Shown: positions 44,000-54,152 of the stretch, one piece after another
How the letters are laid out: every line of letters starts with the position of its first letter
Position numbering within the stretch: the first letter of the stretch is position 1
Source: Pseudomonas matsuisoli
GTDB taxonomy: Bacteria; Pseudomonadota; Gammaproteobacteria; Pseudomonadales; Pseudomonadaceae
Length of the DNA stretch: 64,000 nt
Direction of reading: 5' to 3'
NCBI RefSeq assembly: GCF_014647635.1
Contig: NZ_BMPO01000001.1
Coordinates: 558,001-622,000 of the forward strand
Translations under genes and position numbers: made by a program
Notes under the pieces: model-generated
Databases searched by the model: none
Told to the model about the DNA's origin: nothing
What the model saw: the letters and a program-made list of their open reading frames with translations, nothing else

Positions 44000-44650
44000 A
44001 TGAGTTCCCCTTTGATTCTAGACCCCACACTTGAAGCGGATGCGTGCATCATTTGGTTGCACGGGCTCGGTGCATTCAAAGACGATTTTCAACCTGTGGG
44101 CTTGCACCTGCAGCAACGCTTCCCTTCACTGCGGTTCGTATCGCCACAGGCGCCAACGCGCCCCGTTACCGTCAATGGCGGCATGGAGATGCCCAGTTGG
44201 TACGACATTCTCGCCATGAGCCCCACTTCACGCGCTATCAACGAACACGACATCGACAGCGCGGCACATTCGGTGCAGGCACTGGTGAACGAACAACGCC
44301 AGTGCGGCCTTCCGTCCTCGAGAATCTTCCTTGCTGGCTTTTCACAGGGTGGAGCCGTGGTTCTGCATACGGCGTATCGCATCTTGGACGCGCCTATTGG
44401 CGGCGCTATCGCGCTCTCCACCTATGGGCCAACGCTCGACCGTTACGAGGCTCAGGCGCACGCAACACCCGCGCTGTTCATACACGGGACGTGGGACAAT
44501 GTGGTCACTCTACCCTTCGGACGTATGGCGTACGACCGGCTCTCTGAGTGCGGCGTGGAGACCGCTTGGAGACAGTTCGACATGGACCACGAGGTAACGA
44601 TTTCGGAGGTCGATGCCATCGGCGATTGGCTGGCACAAAGGCTTACCTGA
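44000..44650 (+). CDS. Carboxylesterase / lysophospholipase-like hydrolase (EstB type)
   Basis: A 216-aa alpha/beta hydrolase with the usual length of the phospholipase/carboxylesterase family. The oxyanion region is WLHGLGAFKDDF, the nucleophile elbow GFSQGG, the Asp in FIHGTWDNVV and the His in DMDHEVTISE. It starts at ATG 44000 with AAGGAG upstream. It is predicted cytoplasmic. Relatives hydrolyse short-chain esters or lysophospholipids; the natural substrate is not known. Confidence 0.92.
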   Translation: MSSPLILDPTLEADACIIWLHGLGAFKDDFQPVGLHLQQRFPSLRFVSPQAPTRPVTVNGGMEMPSWYDILAMSPTSRAINEHDIDSAAHSVQALVNEQRQCGLPSSRIFLAGFSQGGAVVLHTAYRILDAPIGGAIALSTYGPTLDRYEAQAHATPALFIHGTWDNVVTLPFGRMAYDRLSECGVETAWRQFDMDHEVTISEVDAIGDWLAQRLT

Positions 44651-44873
44651 TCGATCGAGGCGATTCGTCGCGTTATTGCGTTACGAAGGCATAGGACGCG
44701 GCGCCACGACAGAGGTCGCGCCACATGTGTCTTAGCAAGATGACACTGCCGAACGTCGGGATCACTGGCACTTTCCCATGAGCCCTCGGTCGATAACGAA
44801 TCGCAACGTTCAGGAAGTCTTTGCATATGCGTGTGGCGGCATTCACGGCCCCTCGATCAGGGGAAAGCTACCG

Positions 44874-45809
44874 ATGAGAACCCGGGATTGTCAGGACATC
44901 CATCAGCTTCGCTGCATGCGCTTGTTCAAGAATGTCGACGTGCAGATTTTGAACCGTCTACTCGACGACGTGCGCGCTTGCGAGCTGGAGTATGGGGAAG
45001 TGCTCCTATCACCGGCGAGTCGCAACGAGCACCTCTATCTGCTCGTGGAGGGCCAACTGGACATCCGCCTCGGTCGAATCGATAACCCCACGATCAACGT
45101 CATACACCCTGGCGACTGCACCGGTGAAGTCAGCTTTATCGACAGCCAACATCCAAGCGCCTACGTGATAGCGGCCGAGCGCAGCGTTGTCCTGCGCCTG
45201 CACCGGGAGCGGCTGCTGCACCTTATGAAAGGCTCTTCAGCACTGATGCAAAATGTGCTCGGCTTGCTTTGCAGCCGGGTACGCCAAGGGAACCAGATCA
45301 TCCAAGACGTCGAAAAAAGCGCGAACATCGACAGCCTGACCGGCCTCCACAACCGTCGCTGGCTACAGCACACCTTCGAACGTGAGAGCACTCGCTGCGC
45401 TTTCGATGAAGCGCCCCTTTGCCTCTTGATGTTCGACGTGGATCATTTCAAAGCCTACAACGATACTCACGGGCATCTTGCTGGGGACTATGCCTTGAGC
45501 ATGGTCGCTAATACGCTTCGCAACCAGCTGCGTCCGAAGGACAGCATGGCGCGCTTCGGTGGTGAGGAGTTCGTCATTCTGCTCCCGGATCTTGGCTTGA
45601 ACGAAGCGCGAGACATCGGCGAGCGCTTGCGACATACCCTCGAAAGCGTCGCGACATTCTATTCGCCGCAGGGCGCATTGCCCGGCGTAACGATATCGAT
45701 CGGGGTCGCGCAGATGGCGCCTAGAGACACGCTGGAAAGCCTGATCGCGCGCGCCGACCAGGCGCTGTATCAAGCTAAGCAGGCCGGTCGTAACTGTTTA
45801 TGCGGCTAA
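44874..45809 (+). CDS. Diguanylate cyclase with N-terminal cNMP-binding-like domain
   Basis: A 311-aa protein if started at ATG 44874 (GGGGAAA upstream); ATG 44778 is an alternative. Residues 15-130 form a CAP-family cNMP-binding fold (VEGQLDIRLG, GDCTGEVSFIDSQHPSAYV). The arginine that holds the cyclic phosphate in CAP aligns with a proline (P94), so cAMP binding is doubtful. The GGDEF domain (residues 150-311) has an intact GGEEF active site at 229-233 and an RPKD I-site exactly five residues before it. It should synthesise c-di-GMP under product inhibition. No membrane segment. Confidence 0.9.
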   Translation: MRTRDCQDIHQLRCMRLFKNVDVQILNRLLDDVRACELEYGEVLLSPASRNEHLYLLVEGQLDIRLGRIDNPTINVIHPGDCTGEVSFIDSQHPSAYVIAAERSVVLRLHRERLLHLMKGSSALMQNVLGLLCSRVRQGNQIIQDVEKSANIDSLTGLHNRRWLQHTFERESTRCAFDEAPLCLLMFDVDHFKAYNDTHGHLAGDYALSMVANTLRNQLRPKDSMARFGGEEFVILLPDLGLNEARDIGERLRHTLESVATFYSPQGALPGVTISIGVAQMAPRDTLESLIARADQALYQAKQAGRNCLCG

Positions 45810-46025
45810 CGTAGACCGTTTGCCCGCTAGCGCCCAGACGATCTCTAGGTCCAGTCTTCCCGTACTTGGAACGGCATCGCCGACGCAATACACACGTCGT
45901 ACTCGTGACATACCGCGACGCCCGCCTATCCTCTAGAATCTGTCGGTAAGTGCTAACACTTCGCCGGGCGCATTTCTTGCTTTACACTGCGGCTTATCTT
46001 TATTTAGTCAATCAATGAGACCGCT

Positions 46026-47453
46026 GTGCTTAAAGCACTCAAGAAAATGTTCGGCAAGGACGATGCCCTCGCCAGCGAAACGCCTACGGCGCCGGGAACG
46101 ATAGCCGGAGCCCCCCCTGATTCAATATCAGATGTCGAGCGCGCACCGAAGTCGCTTAGGCAAGAACCTGCCGCATCGAGCGGCGAGGCGAAACGCAAGC
46201 CTGCCAAGCCTCGCAAAAGCCCGCCCCCTGCTCCATCTACCTGGACGCCAGACGATTTCAAGGTCGAGCCGCAAGAAGGCAAGACCCGCTTTCACGACTT
46301 CGGCCTCGATAGCCGTATCATGCATGCGATCCACGATCTCGGATTTCCTTACTGCACGCCTATTCAGGCGCAGGTATTGGGCTTCACGTTAAAAGGCCAG
46401 GACGCCATTGGCCGCGCCCAAACCGGTACCGGCAAGACCGCTGCGTTCCTCATTTCGACAATCACTCAGCTTTTAACGACGCCCGCCCCGGACGAACGCT
46501 ACATGGGCGAACCGCGCGCGCTGATCATTGCGCCGACCCGCGAGCTGGTAGTGCAGATCGCCAAGGATGCCGAAGCGCTCACCAAGTACAGCGGGCTGAA
46601 TGTCATGAGCTTCGTTGGCGGTATGGACTTCGACAAACAGCTTAAACAGCTCGAATCGCGCTATTGCGACATCCTGGTCGCTACGCCAGGCCGGCTGCTG
46701 GATTTCAACCAACGCGGTGAGGTGCACCTCGACATGGTTGAAGTGATGGTGCTGGACGAGGCGGATCGCATGCTGGACATGGGATTCATTCCTCAGGTCC
46801 GCCAGATCATCCGCCAGACCCCCCGCAAGGATGAACGGCAAACGCTGCTGTTCTCTGCCACCTTCACCGACGACGTTATGAACCTCGCCAAACAATGGAC
46901 CGTTGATCCGGCCATCGTTGAAATCGAGCCCGAAAACGTCGCGAGCGATACGGTCAAGCAGCATGTGTACGCGGTTTCCAGCAGCGACAAGTACAAGCTG
47001 TTATATAACCTTGTGACGCATCACGGCTGGGAACGCGTGATGGTTTTCGCAAACCGCCGCGACGAGGTGCGGCGTATCGAAGAACGACTGACCCGTGATG
47101 GCGTTAGCGCGGCGCAAATGTCCGGCGACGTCCCCCAGCACAAGCGCATCAAGGTGCTCGAGGGCTTTCGTGAGGGAAGGATCAAAGTATTGGTAGCAAC
47201 CGATGTGGCCGGGCGCGGCATCCATGTCGACGGGATCAGCCACGTAATCAATTTCACGCTACCGGAAGATCCCGACGACTACGTTCACCGTATCGGTCGC
47301 ACCGGGCGCGCAGGCACCAGCGGTACCTCTATCAGCTTCGCGGGCGAAGACGATGCTTTTGCCCTTCCCCCTATCGAGGAACTGCTAGGACGTAAGATCG
47401 ACTGTGAGCAACCACCGGCCGAGTTGCTGAAGGCTGTTCCCCACAGCCGTTGA
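46026..47453 (+). CDS. rhlB: ATP-dependent RNA helicase RhlB
   Basis: A 475-aa DEAD-box protein starting at GTG 46026. A basic, low-complexity N-terminal extension (about residues 1-85, rich in Ala, Pro and Lys) precedes the core. Motifs: AQTGTGKT (I), PTRELV (Ia), TPGR, DEAD (II), SAT (III), RGIHVDG (V) and [10 protein letters not shown] (VI). RhlB unwinds structured RNA and works with the RNA degradosome. The long extension is typical of Pseudomonas RhlB. Confidence 0.94.
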   Translation: MLKALKKMFGKDDALASETPTAPGTIAGAPPDSISDVERAPKSLRQEPAASSGEAKRKPAKPRKSPPPAPSTWTPDDFKVEPQEGKTRFHDFGLDSRIMHAIHDLGFPYCTPIQAQVLGFTLKGQDAIGRAQTGTGKTAAFLISTITQLLTTPAPDERYMGEPRALIIAPTRELVVQIAKDAEALTKYSGLNVMSFVGGMDFDKQLKQLESRYCDILVATPGRLLDFNQRGEVHLDMVEVMVLDEADRMLDMGFIPQVRQIIRQTPRKDERQTLLFSATFTDDVMNLAKQWTVDPAIVEIEPENVASDTVKQHVYAVSSSDKYKLLYNLVTHHGWERVMVFANRRDEVRRIEERLTRDGVSAAQMSGDVPQHKRIKVLEGFREGRIKVLVATDVAGRGIHVDGISHVINFTLPEDPDDYVHRIGRTGRAGTSGTSISFAGEDDAFALPPIEELLGRKIDCEQPPAELLKAVPHSR

Positions 47454-47524
47454 ACGATATGCCTCCGCCGCTGCCTGAAAGGTCAGGCAGCAGGCCTGTC
47501 TAGGCGTATAGAGAAGGACGACGA

Positions 47525-48811
47525 TTGCCCGTGGGCACCCAACAAAAACAACGATTCATCGGGCTGGAATGGCTACGCTTCCTGATGGGAATGTATGTGG
47601 CCGTGTACCACACCGCACACATGTATTTTCCAGAAGACGGAAGCCTGCAGTGGCTAAGAGACGCCACCAGCATGGGATTTTTCGCGACCAGCACGTTTTT
47701 CGTCCTTTCCGGGTTTCTGCTGGCGCACGTGTACTTCGTCGATGACCGTTTGCGCGAACCGGCGCCGAGCTTTTGGTTGAAACGGCTGGCGAATCTCTAC
47801 CCGATCCACGTCTTCTCGCTGCTGTTGACGATCGCGGTCCTGCTGCTCATGCAGTACATGGCGATTCCGCCCGACGGCGCGAAAGCCAGTGTGCGCTTCG
47901 TGGTGTTCGATACCAACGAGGTACTTGCGAGGCAGCAACCAGAGCTTTTCCATCACTACATGAGTAACTGGGAACTGGCGCTCAACTCAGCGCTACAGTT
48001 GACGCTGCTGCATGCGTGGAACCCGTTCTATCTCACCTTCAACGCGCCCCTCTGGTCGATCTCGGCCCTGTTCTTCTTCTACCTGATGTTCCCGATCTTC
48101 GGGCCCAGGCTGATGGCGTCCAAACAACCGTGGAAGCTGCTGCTGCTCGTCGGCGGCCTGTATCTGATTCCGCCCCTCTTCGTGATCTGGAATCAGGACT
48201 ATGGCATTCCCTATACCGGCCTGATTCATCGGTTCCCGCTCTTCCGGCTACCCGAATTTCTTGCCGGCATTCTGGCCTATTCGATCTTTCGTTATCAAAG
48301 TGAAGCTTCGACGCTTCCAGGCCGTCCGGTACGTTTAGCGTTGATCGCCTACGTCGCAGTAAGTTTCTGCACCGCAACGGTGCTATTCACCAGTGGGCCA
48401 AAGTTTTGGTACTACCTGCTGCACAACGGGCTACTGCTCCCTGCCCAGTTGATCCTGGTTTACCTTACCGCGTTGATCGCAGAGCCCAGGTCCGCCAGCT
48501 TGAAAAAGTGGCTGCCTCGCCTTGGCGCGGCGTCGCTATCCATCTTCGTTCTTCACGTTCCACTGTCGGCACTGTTCCGAACGCTGGAGAAACTGCTGAT
48601 GGGTGATCTCCCTCTGTGCTTCTCCGACTGGTCGGCCTGTATTGCTGCAGCCGGCCGCTTCGAGAACACACTCACTGGGTACTTCATCTTTCTCGCGCTG
48701 CTTATCGTCGCCAGCGTGCTATTCCAAGAGCGCCTGGTGACGCCAACCCGTAAATGGATCGTAGCCAAACTCTTGCCTTTGGTGGCCAAGCCGTCAAAGC
48801 CGGCCAGCTAA
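47525..48811 (+). CDS. Acyltransferase 3 family membrane protein
   Basis: A 428-aa protein with about ten membrane segments. It starts IGLEWLRFLMGMYVAVYHTAHMY, the family N-terminus with the proposed catalytic His in the first segment, and continues FFVLSGFLLAHVY. TTG 47525 has AGGA six bases upstream; GTG 47531 is the alternative. Family members O-acetylate or succinylate surface polysaccharides, LPS or glucans. The substrate here is unknown; no polysaccharide cluster is adjacent. Confidence 0.88.
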   Translation: MPVGTQQKQRFIGLEWLRFLMGMYVAVYHTAHMYFPEDGSLQWLRDATSMGFFATSTFFVLSGFLLAHVYFVDDRLREPAPSFWLKRLANLYPIHVFSLLLTIAVLLLMQYMAIPPDGAKASVRFVVFDTNEVLARQQPELFHHYMSNWELALNSALQLTLLHAWNPFYLTFNAPLWSISALFFFYLMFPIFGPRLMASKQPWKLLLLVGGLYLIPPLFVIWNQDYGIPYTGLIHRFPLFRLPEFLAGILAYSIFRYQSEASTLPGRPVRLALIAYVAVSFCTATVLFTSGPKFWYYLLHNGLLLPAQLILVYLTALIAEPRSASLKKWLPRLGAASLSIFVLHVPLSALFRTLEKLLMGDLPLCFSDWSACIAAAGRFENTLTGYFIFLALLIVASVLFQERLVTPTRKWIVAKLLPLVAKPSKPAS

Positions 48812-48923
48812 GTCGCAGAGGTTGCCTGATAGGCAATTACCGTAGCAGGTAGTCGTGCTTGGACGCCGTGCACGACGCTGACACACGACGAACGCCGCGT
48901 GCCAAGCACTGCGAATGATCCGT

Positions 48924-49391
48924 CTACTGCGAATCCTCGACGTTATTCCAGCGTTCTAACGCCTGTTGATCCGTTTCTCGCCCCTCGACCCATTGCTCGC
49001 CCTGTGCCGACCGCTCCTTCTTCCACAGAGGGGCGCGCGTTTTGAGATAGTCCATGATGAAGGCACACGCATTGAATGCCGCCTGGCGATGGGCACTCGC
49101 CGTACCGACGAATACGATAGGCTCGCCAGGCTCCAGCGCGCCGACGCGATGCACGATCTCTACCTTCAGCAGCGGCCACCTGCGCTCTGCATCGACCTGA
49201 ATTGACGCCAGTGCGCGTTCGGTCATCCCTGGGTAGTGCTCAAGGTACATGCCGGATACCTCAAGGCCTTCATTGAAATCACGCATATAGCCAACGAAGC
49301 AAACCACCGCACCAATACCGGCGTTTGCCGCATGCATTGCGTCAGTCTCGGCCCCAGGCTCGAACGCAACGTGCTGAATTCGTACGCCCAT
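48924..49391 (-). CDS. moaE: Molybdopterin synthase large subunit MoaE
   Basis: A 155-aa protein. Conserved motifs are CFVGYMRDFNEG, LEHYPGMTE, HRVGALEPGE and VGTASAHRQAAFNACAFIMDYLKTRAPLWKKE, which includes the catalytic Lys in KTRAPLWKKE. With thiocarboxylated MoaD it inserts sulfur into cPMP to make molybdopterin. It is third in moaC-moaD-moaE, 6 bp after moaD. Confidence 0.97.
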   Translation of the reverse strand: MGVRIQHVAFEPGAETDAMHAANAGIGAVVCFVGYMRDFNEGLEVSGMYLEHYPGMTERALASIQVDAERRWPLLKVEIVHRVGALEPGEPIVFVGTASAHRQAAFNACAFIMDYLKTRAPLWKKERSAQGEQWVEGRETDQQALERWNNVEDSQ

Positions 49392-49397
49392 ATTTAA

Positions 49398-49643
49398 TCA
49401 GCCCCCAGTCACTGTAGGGAAAAACGCAACCTCATCCTCAGCTTGCAAACGGCTGTCGAGCCCACATAGCTCTTGGTTGAGCGCACACATCAGGTTGCGT
49501 TCCTCCAACACAACCCAGACGCCGCCGCGTGCGGCCAGCTTCTTGCGCAGATCGTTCAAAGTAACGAGCGTGGGGTCCCACTCCATCGTTTCCGACGGAA
49601 CGCCGAGCACTTCACGGTATCTTGCGAAATAGTGGATATTCAT
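49398..49643 (-). CDS. moaD: Molybdopterin synthase sulfur carrier MoaD
   Basis: An 81-aa ubiquitin-fold protein ending in the functional VTGG tail that is thiocarboxylated. It starts at ATG 49643, overlapping the moaC stop by one base (TGATG), so translation is coupled. The N-terminus [14 protein letters not shown] is typical. Confidence 0.96.
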   Translation of the reverse strand: MNIHYFARYREVLGVPSETMEWDPTLVTLNDLRKKLAARGGVWVVLEERNLMCALNQELCGLDSRLQAEDEVAFFPTVTGG

Positions 49644-50116
49644 CACGCGCCCTCGGCAACGAAGTGACCGCTCTTGCCGCCGTGCTTTTCCAGCAACTGG
49701 ATCTGCTCAATGACCATGCCACGATCCACCGCCTTACACATGTCATAGAGCGTCAACGCCGCCACGCTAGCTGCGGTCAATGCCTCCATCTCCACACCGG
49801 TCTGTCCGCTCAATTTGCACCGCGCCTCGATGCGAACCGTGTCTTCCCCCTCGGACGATAGCTCGACCTTGACGCTGGTCAGCATCAAGGGATGGCAAAG
49901 CGGAATGAGGTCCGAAGTTTTCTTGGCCGCTTGAATACCGGCGATGCGCGCCACTGCAAACACATCCCCCTTTGGGTGCTCGCCCTCAGCGATCATGCGA
50001 AGCGTCGCTGGCAACATTCTTACTTTGGCAAGAGCGACAGCTTCCCTGTGCGTAATCTCCTTCTCCGTGACGTCCACCATGTTGGCGCGCCCCTGAGCAT
50101 CTAAATGAGTAAGCAC
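49643..50116 (-). CDS. moaC: Cyclic pyranopterin monophosphate synthase MoaC
   Basis: A 157-aa protein. Family motifs: [45 protein letters not shown] and [23 protein letters not shown], including catalytic Lys and Asp in the latter. MoaC makes cPMP from the MoaA product in molybdenum-cofactor synthesis. It is first in moaCDE; moaA and moaB are not in the window. Confidence 0.97.
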   Translation of the reverse strand: MLTHLDAQGRANMVDVTEKEITHREAVALAKVRMLPATLRMIAEGEHPKGDVFAVARIAGIQAAKKTSDLIPLCHPLMLTSVKVELSSEGEDTVRIEARCKLSGQTGVEMEALTAASVAALTLYDMCKAVDRGMVIEQIQLLEKHGGKSGHFVAEGA

Positions 50117-50158
50117 ATCAGGCTCCCTATCAATGAAAACGTCTTGGAAAGTTTACAC

Positions 50159-50193
50159 GCTGCCCCGCACCCTGACGCTTCCGCTGGGGCAGC
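50159..50193 (-). promoter_or_regulatory. Hairpin in the moaC leader
   Basis: GCTGCCCC (50159-50166) and GGGGCAGC (50186-50193) are perfect 8-bp arms with a 19-base loop, 43 bases upstream of the moaC start and after the cyoE terminator. It may be a leader structure. It does not look like a full molybdenum-cofactor riboswitch. Confidence 0.4.
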
Positions 50194-50202
50194 CCCAGAA
50201 AT

Positions 50203-50237
50203 GAAAAAGGCCCGCCATTCGACATGGCAGGCCCTTT
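50203..50237 (-). terminator. Intrinsic terminator of the cyo operon
   Basis: On the minus strand GAAAGGGCCTGCCAT pairs, with one mismatch, with ATGGCGGGCCTTTTTC, and the T run follows. It lies 16 bases after the cyoE stop. Confidence 0.88.
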
Positions 50238-50252
50238 CGACAAACGCTTAGC

Positions 50253-51200
50253 TTAGAAGCGGGAGACCAGCGTTTCGCAGATCGCGCTTCCAACGCCCGC
50301 GCCTGCACAGATTTCGCTGACCGAAGTCATCAATACCTGCTCAGGCGTCGATCGAAAGTCCACCGACATCATGACGCTCAATGCCGTAATCGTAACGATC
50401 GAGAACACGAACAGCTTTCTGGCCCAGACCTTATCGTCCACCGCCTTGTAGCCAGATACCCCCATCCACAACCAGTAAGCACCGCTAACGGCGGCTACGG
50501 CGAAGTAGCTGTATCCGGCATAACCGCTGATGGTGAGCATCAAAGTCGCGACTAGAAAAGCAGCGATGTAAAGCACGATATGCCGCTTCGCTGCAGGCAC
50601 ACCCTTGATCACCGGAAGAACCGGGATGTTGGCAGCCTGATAGTCATTGAAACGAAAAATCGCAATCGCGTACGAATGAGGCATCTGCCAAAGGCTGAAG
50701 ATCAGCAGCAGGATCGCAGCCCCCATATCGAACTCGTTGCTAACGGCGCAGTAGCCGACAACGGGCGGAGCAGCACCCGACAAGCTGCCTACCAATGTTC
50801 CATAAACCGAGTGACGCTTGAGATAGAGGCTGTAGAGGCCGACGTATACGACGAACCCCATCAGAACCAGCCAAACCGCAAGCATGTTCGTCGCTTTATA
50901 GAGCAGCGCAACACCTGCGACCAAAAGGACGCAGGCGTAGAAGATAGCAGTCGTCGGAGCGACCAGACCCTGTACGAGTACACGGTTCTTGGTCCGCTCC
51001 ATTTTCACATCGATGTCCATGTCGATGTAGTTGTTGAACACGCAACCGGAAGCAATGACCAACGCGACACCGACTGCCGTTGCGAGAAACAGCAGCAGGT
51101 CGATATCGCCCTTCGAAGCCAGGAAAAAGCCACCAGCCACGGAAATCATGTTTCCGAAGACGATGCCCGGCTTCGTCAGGAGCAGGTATTGCTTGAACAT
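50253..51200 (-). CDS. cyoE: CyoE, heme O synthase (protoheme IX farnesyltransferase)
   Basis: A 315-aa UbiA-family prenyltransferase with about nine membrane segments. ATG 51200 gives the family start [17 protein letters not shown]; a GTG three codons upstream is also possible. Asp-rich motifs [18 protein letters not shown] and [21 protein letters not shown] are conserved. It attaches a farnesyl group to heme B to supply heme O to CyoB. The C-terminus runs about 20 residues past the usual end with an Ala/Gly-rich tail. Last gene of cyoABCDE. Confidence 0.96.
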   Translation of the reverse strand: MFKQYLLLTKPGIVFGNMISVAGGFFLASKGDIDLLLFLATAVGVALVIASGCVFNNYIDMDIDVKMERTKNRVLVQGLVAPTTAIFYACVLLVAGVALLYKATNMLAVWLVLMGFVVYVGLYSLYLKRHSVYGTLVGSLSGAAPPVVGYCAVSNEFDMGAAILLLIFSLWQMPHSYAIAIFRFNDYQAANIPVLPVIKGVPAAKRHIVLYIAAFLVATLMLTISGYAGYSYFAVAAVSGAYWLWMGVSGYKAVDDKVWARKLFVFSIVTITALSVMMSVDFRSTPEQVLMTSVSEICAGAGVGSAICETLVSRF

Positions 51201-51215
51201 CGGGAGCACGCTCGC

Positions 51216-51554
51216 TTAGTTGGTCATCATGTAGTAGTGCATGCTCCAGATGATCCAGATGGACAGCACGACGACGATGATGGTGATCAGCACGGTAAAC
51301 ACGAAGGCAACTGTGTTCCAGCGCTGCTCGGAGGACGTGTTCATGTGCAGGAAGTACACGAGGTGCACGAGAATCTGCACGACGCCGAACCCGACGATAG
51401 TGAACAGCGTAGCCGAAGGAGACATGATCGGGTTCATCACGATCGCGAACGGAATGACCGTCAAGATGATCGATACGATGAAGCCGGTCATGTACGACTT
51501 GGTGCTGCCGTGATCGGCACCTGCCGAATTGGTGTGGTGGTGGTCGTGAGCCAT
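51216..51554 (-). CDS. cyoD: CyoD, cytochrome bo3 subunit IV
   Basis: A 112-aa protein with three membrane segments and the family stretch [21 protein letters not shown]. It assists assembly of the oxidase. A histidine-rich N-terminus ([11 protein letters not shown]) precedes the first segment. It starts one base after the cyoC stop (51555 on the plus strand) and lies 15 bp before cyoE. Confidence 0.95.
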   Translation of the reverse strand: MAHDHHHTNSAGADHGSTKSYMTGFIVSIILTVIPFAIVMNPIMSPSATLFTIVGFGVVQILVHLVYFLHMNTSSEQRWNTVAFVFTVLITIIVVVLSIWIIWSMHYYMMTN

Positions 51555-52172
51555 TTATAGCGCTCCCATCAGATAGACAACGGTGAAGACGCAAATCCAG
51601 ACGACGTCGAGGAAGTGCCAGAACAGGCTCAAGCAGCTCAGGCGGGTCTGATTGGTCGCCGTCAGGCCGCGCGTAGCGACCTGGTGCATCATGATCGCCA
51701 TCCAGGTCAGACCAGCAGTCACGTGCAAACCGTGAGTACCGACCAACGTGAAGAACGCGGACCAATAGGCGCTTACCTGAGGACCGGCACCTTCATGGAT
51801 CAGGTGGTTGAATTCGTAGAGTTCGATGCTCAGGAACATCGCACCGAACACGAACGTCGCCGCTAGCCAGGAGAGTGTCTTGCCCTTGTCACCGCGGTAC
51901 ATGGCAAGCATCGCCATGCCGTAGGTGATACTGGAGAACAGCAGTGCGAAGGTCTCGACCAGAACCAGCTTGAGATCGATCAGCTCCTTTGGGGTAGGCC
52001 CGCCAGCGTACGCGGTGCTGAGCACCGCGAAGCCTGCGAAGATACTCGCGAAAAGGATGCAGTCCGTCATCAGGTAGATCCAGAACCCGAAGACCTTCAT
52101 TTCACCTGCGTCGTGGTGATGCTCATGATCATCGTCATGAGCGGCGTGGTTGCTCAAAACTTCACTGGACAT
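51555..52172 (-). CDS. cyoC: CyoC, cytochrome bo3 subunit III
   Basis: A 205-aa subunit III with five membrane segments. Motifs: [21 protein letters not shown] and [30 protein letters not shown]. The N-terminus is histidine-rich ([18 protein letters not shown]). It is a structural subunit of the ubiquinol oxidase in the inner membrane, 3 bp after cyoB. Confidence 0.96.
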   Translation of the reverse strand: MSSEVLSNHAAHDDDHEHHHDAGEMKVFGFWIYLMTDCILFASIFAGFAVLSTAYAGGPTPKELIDLKLVLVETFALLFSSITYGMAMLAMYRGDKGKTLSWLAATFVFGAMFLSIELYEFNHLIHEGAGPQVSAYWSAFFTLVGTHGLHVTAGLTWMAIMMHQVATRGLTATNQTRLSCLSLFWHFLDVVWICVFTVVYLMGAL

Positions 52173-52175
52173 GGT

Positions 52176-54149
52176 TTACGCCTGATTAGCCTTTGCTTGG
52201 ATGTGTGCCTGTTCGATACGGGCGATTTCGTCGGGCTGTACGTAGTAGTCGACGTCTTCGTTGTAGCTGCGCGAGATCAGCGCAACGAAGGTACCAACGA
52301 AGCTAACGGCCGCCAGCCACCAGATGTGCCAGATGAGTGCAAAACCGAACGCCAAAGCGAACGCCGACATGACCAGACCAACACCGGTGTTCTTCGGCAT
52401 GTGAATAGGCGAGTACGTTGCCGGCGGAGTCGGCAGACCGTCACGCTTCATTTCGTGGAAAGCATCCAACTTGTCTGCATGCGGAACCACGGCGAAGTTG
52501 TAGAACGGCGGAGGCGACGACATCGACCACTCGAGGGTACGGCCATTCCATGGGTCACCGGTCACGTCCATGTTCTTCTTACGATTCATGATCGAGACGA
52601 CGAACTGGATGACGGTGCACAGGATACCGATACCGACCAACACGGCGCCGAACAGGGCAACGTAGGTCAGCGGAACCCACTCGGGGTTATCGACAGTGTT
52701 CAGACGGCGCGTCATCCCCATGAAGCCCAGGATGTAGAGCGGCATGAACGCGAAGTAGAAGCCGATGCACCAGAACCAGAACGATGCCTTGCCCCACCCT
52801 TCGTGCAGCTTGAAGCCAAACGCTTTCGGGAACCAGTAGGCGATACCGGCCATGTAGCCAAACACTGCACCACCGATGATCACGTTATGGAAGTGCGCGA
52901 TCAGGAACAGGCTGTTATGCAACAGGAAGTCGGCGCCCGGTACTGCGAGCAGAACGCCAGTCATACCGCCGATGGAGAACGTCACGAGGAAGCCCAACGT
53001 CCACAGGATCGGCGTGGTGAATTCCAGACGTCCGCGGTACATCGTGAACAGCCAGGTGAAAATCTTCACGCCCGTTGGGATCGCAATGATCATCGTCGCG
53101 ATGCCGAAGAACGCGTTGACGCTGGCACCTGAACCCATAGTGAAGAAGTGGTGTAGCCATACGACGAACGACAGAACGGTGATCGCAACCGTTGCCCAGA
53201 CCATGGAGTGGTAGCCGAACAGGCGCTTGCGAGCAAAGGTCGCCGTCACTTCAGAGAACACACCGAAGGCAGGCAGAATCAGGATGTACACCTCAGGGTG
53301 GCCCCAGGCCCACAGGAGGTTGACGTACATCATGGGATTACCACCGGCTTCGTTGGTGAAGAAGTGGAAATCGAGGTAGCGATCCAGCGTCAGCATACCG
53401 AGAACGGCAGTCAGGATCGGGAACGCGCCACAAATGATGACCGCGGTGCAGAGGATGGTCCAGGTGAAGATCGGCATCTTCATCAGGGTCATGCCAGGGG
53501 CACGCATCTTGATGATCGTGACGAAGAAGTTCACACCTGTCAGCAGCGTACCGATACCGGATATCTGCAGTGCCCATATATAGTAGTCGACCCCGACCCC
53601 CGGACTGTACTCGATCCCGGATAGAGGCGGATACGCGACCCAGCCAGTCATGGCGAACTCGCCCACGAACAGCGAGACGTTGATCAGCAGCGCGCCGACG
53701 ACGAATAGCCAGAAGCTCAGCGAGTTGAGGAACGGGAACGCGACGTCACGTGCACCAATCTGCAGCGGAACGACGATGTTCATCAGGCCCACAACCAACG
53801 GCATCGCCACGAAGAAGATCATGATCGTACCGTGAGCGGTGAAGATCTGATCGTAGTGGTGAGGCGGCAAGTAACCTTCGGCACCGCCATGGGCAAGCGC
53901 CTGTTGGGTACGCATCATGATGGCGTCAGCGAAGCCACGCAGCAGCATGACCAGGGCAACGGCAATGTACATAACGCCGATTTTCTTGTGGTCAACGGAG
54001 GTCAGCCACTCGGTCCACAGATAGCCCCACTTCTTGAAGTAGGTCAGTCCTGCAAAAACAGCGAGCCCACCCAGCACCACCGCAATCATGGTGACGACTA
54101 GAATCGGCTCATGTAAGGGTATTGCGTCAAATGTCAGTTTTCCGAACAT
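52176..54149 (-). CDS. cyoB: CyoB, cytochrome bo3 ubiquinol oxidase subunit I
   Basis: A 657-aa heme-copper oxidase subunit I with 15 predicted membrane segments. Heme B ligand His is in [11 protein letters not shown], the CuB site with the cross-linked His-Tyr in WGHPEVYIL, the other CuB histidines in WLHHFFTMG, and the heme O3/B ligands in [16 protein letters not shown]. It reduces O2 to water using ubiquinol and pumps protons. Confidence 0.98.
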   Translation of the reverse strand: MFGKLTFDAIPLHEPILVVTMIAVVLGGLAVFAGLTYFKKWGYLWTEWLTSVDHKKIGVMYIAVALVMLLRGFADAIMMRTQQALAHGGAEGYLPPHHYDQIFTAHGTIMIFFVAMPLVVGLMNIVVPLQIGARDVAFPFLNSLSFWLFVVGALLINVSLFVGEFAMTGWVAYPPLSGIEYSPGVGVDYYIWALQISGIGTLLTGVNFFVTIIKMRAPGMTLMKMPIFTWTILCTAVIICGAFPILTAVLGMLTLDRYLDFHFFTNEAGGNPMMYVNLLWAWGHPEVYILILPAFGVFSEVTATFARKRLFGYHSMVWATVAITVLSFVVWLHHFFTMGSGASVNAFFGIATMIIAIPTGVKIFTWLFTMYRGRLEFTTPILWTLGFLVTFSIGGMTGVLLAVPGADFLLHNSLFLIAHFHNVIIGGAVFGYMAGIAYWFPKAFGFKLHEGWGKASFWFWCIGFYFAFMPLYILGFMGMTRRLNTVDNPEWVPLTYVALFGAVLVGIGILCTVIQFVVSIMNRKKNMDVTGDPWNGRTLEWSMSSPPPFYNFAVVPHADKLDAFHEMKRDGLPTPPATYSPIHMPKNTGVGLVMSAFALAFGFALIWHIWWLAAVSFVGTFVALISRSYNEDVDYYVQPDEIARIEQAHIQAKANQA

Positions 54150-54152
54150 CTC

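Noticed and set aside
48822-48836. Small hairpin TTGCCT/AGGCAA after the acyltransferase gene
   Set aside because: No T run on either strand and short arms; not enough to call a terminator.
50580-51560. Long plus-strand open frame opposite cyoE and cyoD
   Set aside because: Antisense to two good genes, rich in His and Asp in a repetitive pattern. Not a plausible protein.
52113-53132. Long plus-strand open frame opposite cyoB and cyoC
   Set aside because: Antisense to cyoB, with its first codons opposite the 5' end of cyoC; the composition reflects codon bias on the coding strand.
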